DNA of 64,000 nt from Streptomyces venezuelae (GTDB lineage Bacteria; Actinomycetota; Actinomycetes; Streptomycetales; Streptomycetaceae), in NCBI RefSeq assembly GCF_008642315.1, contig NZ_CP029192.1:1116001-1180000 (forward strand), given 5' to 3'. This document shows positions 63,171 through 64,000 of this stretch, piece by piece. The translations under genes and the position numbers were made by a program. The first letter of the stretch is position 1. Each line of letters begins with the position of its first letter. Below the pieces are notes generated by a model. It was not told the origin of the DNA. It did no database searches and worked only from the letters and a program-made list of their open reading frames with translations.

Positions 63171-63763
63171 CACGTGTGGGCTCCGTAGCTGGCAGCGGGG
63201 GCGTGGTTGAGGAGGTGCTTGACGAGGATGAGCAGGGTCTGGATGCCGGAACTGGAGATGCGCGCGTCGCAGCGCACGACGGGTACTTGAGGGTCGAGGT
63301 CGATCGCGGAACGCACTTCCTCCGGTTCGTAGCGGTAGGCGCCGTCGAATTCGTTGATCGCCACGATGAAACCCATGCCGCGCTGCTCGAAGAAGTCCAC
63401 GGCGGCGAAGCAGTCCTCCAGGCGCCGTGTGTCGGCGAGCACCACCGCGCCGAGCGCCCCCTCGGAGAGCTCGTCCCACATGAACCAGAAACGCTCCTGC
63501 CCCGGCGTGCCGAAGAGGTACAGCACGTGTTCGGGGTCGAGGGTGATCCTTCCGAAGTCCATGGCGACCGTCGTCGTGGTCTTGTTCTCCACGCCCGACA
63601 GGTCGTCGGTGCCCTCGCTGACCGTGGTGAGCAGTTCCTCGGTGCTGAGCGGCGCGATCTCGCTGACCGCGCCGACGAAGGTCGTCTTGCCGACCCCGAA
63701 GCCACCCGCGACCAGGATTTTCAGTGCGGTGGGGAAGGGGTCAGAGCTGTCGTCGTAATCCAT
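63170..63763 (-). CDS. cvnD: Conservon Ras-like GTPase (CvnD type)
   Basis: 197 residues. P-loop GGFGVGKTT, then TTVAMDFGRITL (switch I), GTPGQERFWFMWDEL (switch II/G3) and INEFDGAY in place of NKxD. This is the MglA/CvnD-like subfamily of small GTPases that act with roadblock proteins at the membrane in Streptomyces development and signalling. Its start overlaps the DUF742 gene by 23 nt. The original paralogue number cannot be told from this window. Confidence 0.93.
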   Translation of the reverse strand: MDYDDSSDPFPTALKILVAGGFGVGKTTFVGAVSEIAPLSTEELLTTVSEGTDDLSGVENKTTTTVAMDFGRITLDPEHVLYLFGTPGQERFWFMWDELSEGALGAVVLADTRRLEDCFAAVDFFEQRGMGFIVAINEFDGAYRYEPEEVRSAIDLDPQVPVVRCDARISSSGIQTLLILVKHLLNHAPAASYGAHT

Positions 63764-64000
63764 CGAGCACTGCCTCCAACAGGGACCGGTCAGTGGGGTT
63801 GTGGTAGAAGTCCGGGGCCTTCTGGGTGAGGGCCCCGCAGTCGAGGAGATCCGAGAGGATCACTTTGGCCACGGCGGCGGGCAGCTTCAGCTGGGCCGCG
63901 ATCTCGGCGACGGAGGTCGGCTCCTCGCACAGTCCCAGGGCCGTGGAATGCTCGGGCCCGAGGTAGCCGAGCGGGGTGGAGCCGGACGCCATCACCAGGG
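63741..64000 (-). CDS. cvnC: Conservon DUF742 protein (CvnC type), C-terminal part
   Basis: About 86 C-terminal residues are visible; the N-terminus lies beyond the right edge. TSVAEIAAQLKLPAAVAKVILSDLLDCGAL is the winged-helix-like DUF742 core, followed by RSLLEAVLDGLRRQL. It precedes and overlaps the GTPase gene, the standard conservon order, so the roadblock and kinase-like genes should lie just outside the window. Confidence 0.88.
   Translation of the reverse strand, partial: LVMASGSTPLGYLGPEHSTALGLCEEPTSVAEIAAQLKLPAAVAKVILSDLLDCGALTQKAPDFYHNPTDRSLLEAVLDGLRRQL

Overview
The window is high-GC actinobacterial DNA and almost certainly comes from a Streptomyces chromosome. The evidence is strong G/C at third codon positions, frequent GTG starts, purine-rich ribosome binding sites, a modular type I polyketide synthase, twin-arginine secretion signals, a LAXTG sortase substrate and a conservon. 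Real genes sit on both strands, and the long open frames antisense to them are compositional shadows.

Region 1 (1-21.6 kb) is one edge of a type I polyketide cluster. On the minus strand lie a loading module with a Gln-type decarboxylating ketosynthase (KSQ) plus extension module 1 in one protein, and the beginning of the next PKS protein, which runs off the left end. Next come a type II thioesterase, a TetR repressor overlapping a 14-helix efflux pump, an SAM methyltransferase, an alpha/beta hydrolase, a free-standing ketosynthase with a dead acyltransferase, and a discrete ACP. As I recall the monensin cluster, this matches monAI, monAIX, monRII, monT, monE, monCII with the discrete KSX/ACPX pair. 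I therefore infer a monensin/nigericin-type polyether ionophore cluster. Acetate starter, methylmalonate extender and a dead ketoreductase in module 1 predict an unreduced ketone at the starter end, as in the terminal hemiketal of those compounds. The cluster ends at a truncated sensor kinase.

Region 2 (21.7-31.3 kb) is ordinary chromosome: a secreted SH3 protein, a BCCT osmolyte transporter, a D,D-carboxypeptidase, a coupled P450/short-chain dehydrogenase pair (the P450 has a Gly-Ser expansion), tRNA-Pro(GGG), an MFS exporter, an MmcQ/YjbR protein and a monoacylglycerol-lipase-like hydrolase.

Region 3 (31.5-37.3 kb) holds a large secreted ThuA/sugar-dehydrogenase/PKD protein with a Tat-exported sugar isomerase-like protein, preceded by a LacI-type palindrome, then a GNAT/XRE-cupin pair.

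Region 4 (37.4-41.5 kb) is a decayed accessory stretch. It has frameshifted Rhs (YD-repeat) remnants, another frameshifted gene, a lipoprotein and three tiny membrane proteins whose codon use is less GC-biased.

Region 5 (41.6-50.5 kb) contains an NMT1/SsuA-type ABC importer divergent from a LacI regulator with an obvious operator, a beta/gamma-crystallin-like secreted protein, an SDR, a LysR regulator and the threonine-to-glycine operon tdh-kbl.

Region 6 (50.6-60.5 kb) looks like a polysaccharide-use locus: Gfo/Idh/MocA oxidoreductase, secreted beta-helix protein, M1 peptidase, family 8 polysaccharide lyase and a DUF2264 (GH154-type) enzyme, with a repeated half-palindromic motif in the central divergent promoter region. 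Region 7 (60.7-64 kb) has a LAETG wall-anchored protein, an unknown protein, and the end of a conservon (DUF742, Ras-like GTPase) coupled to a GAF protein.
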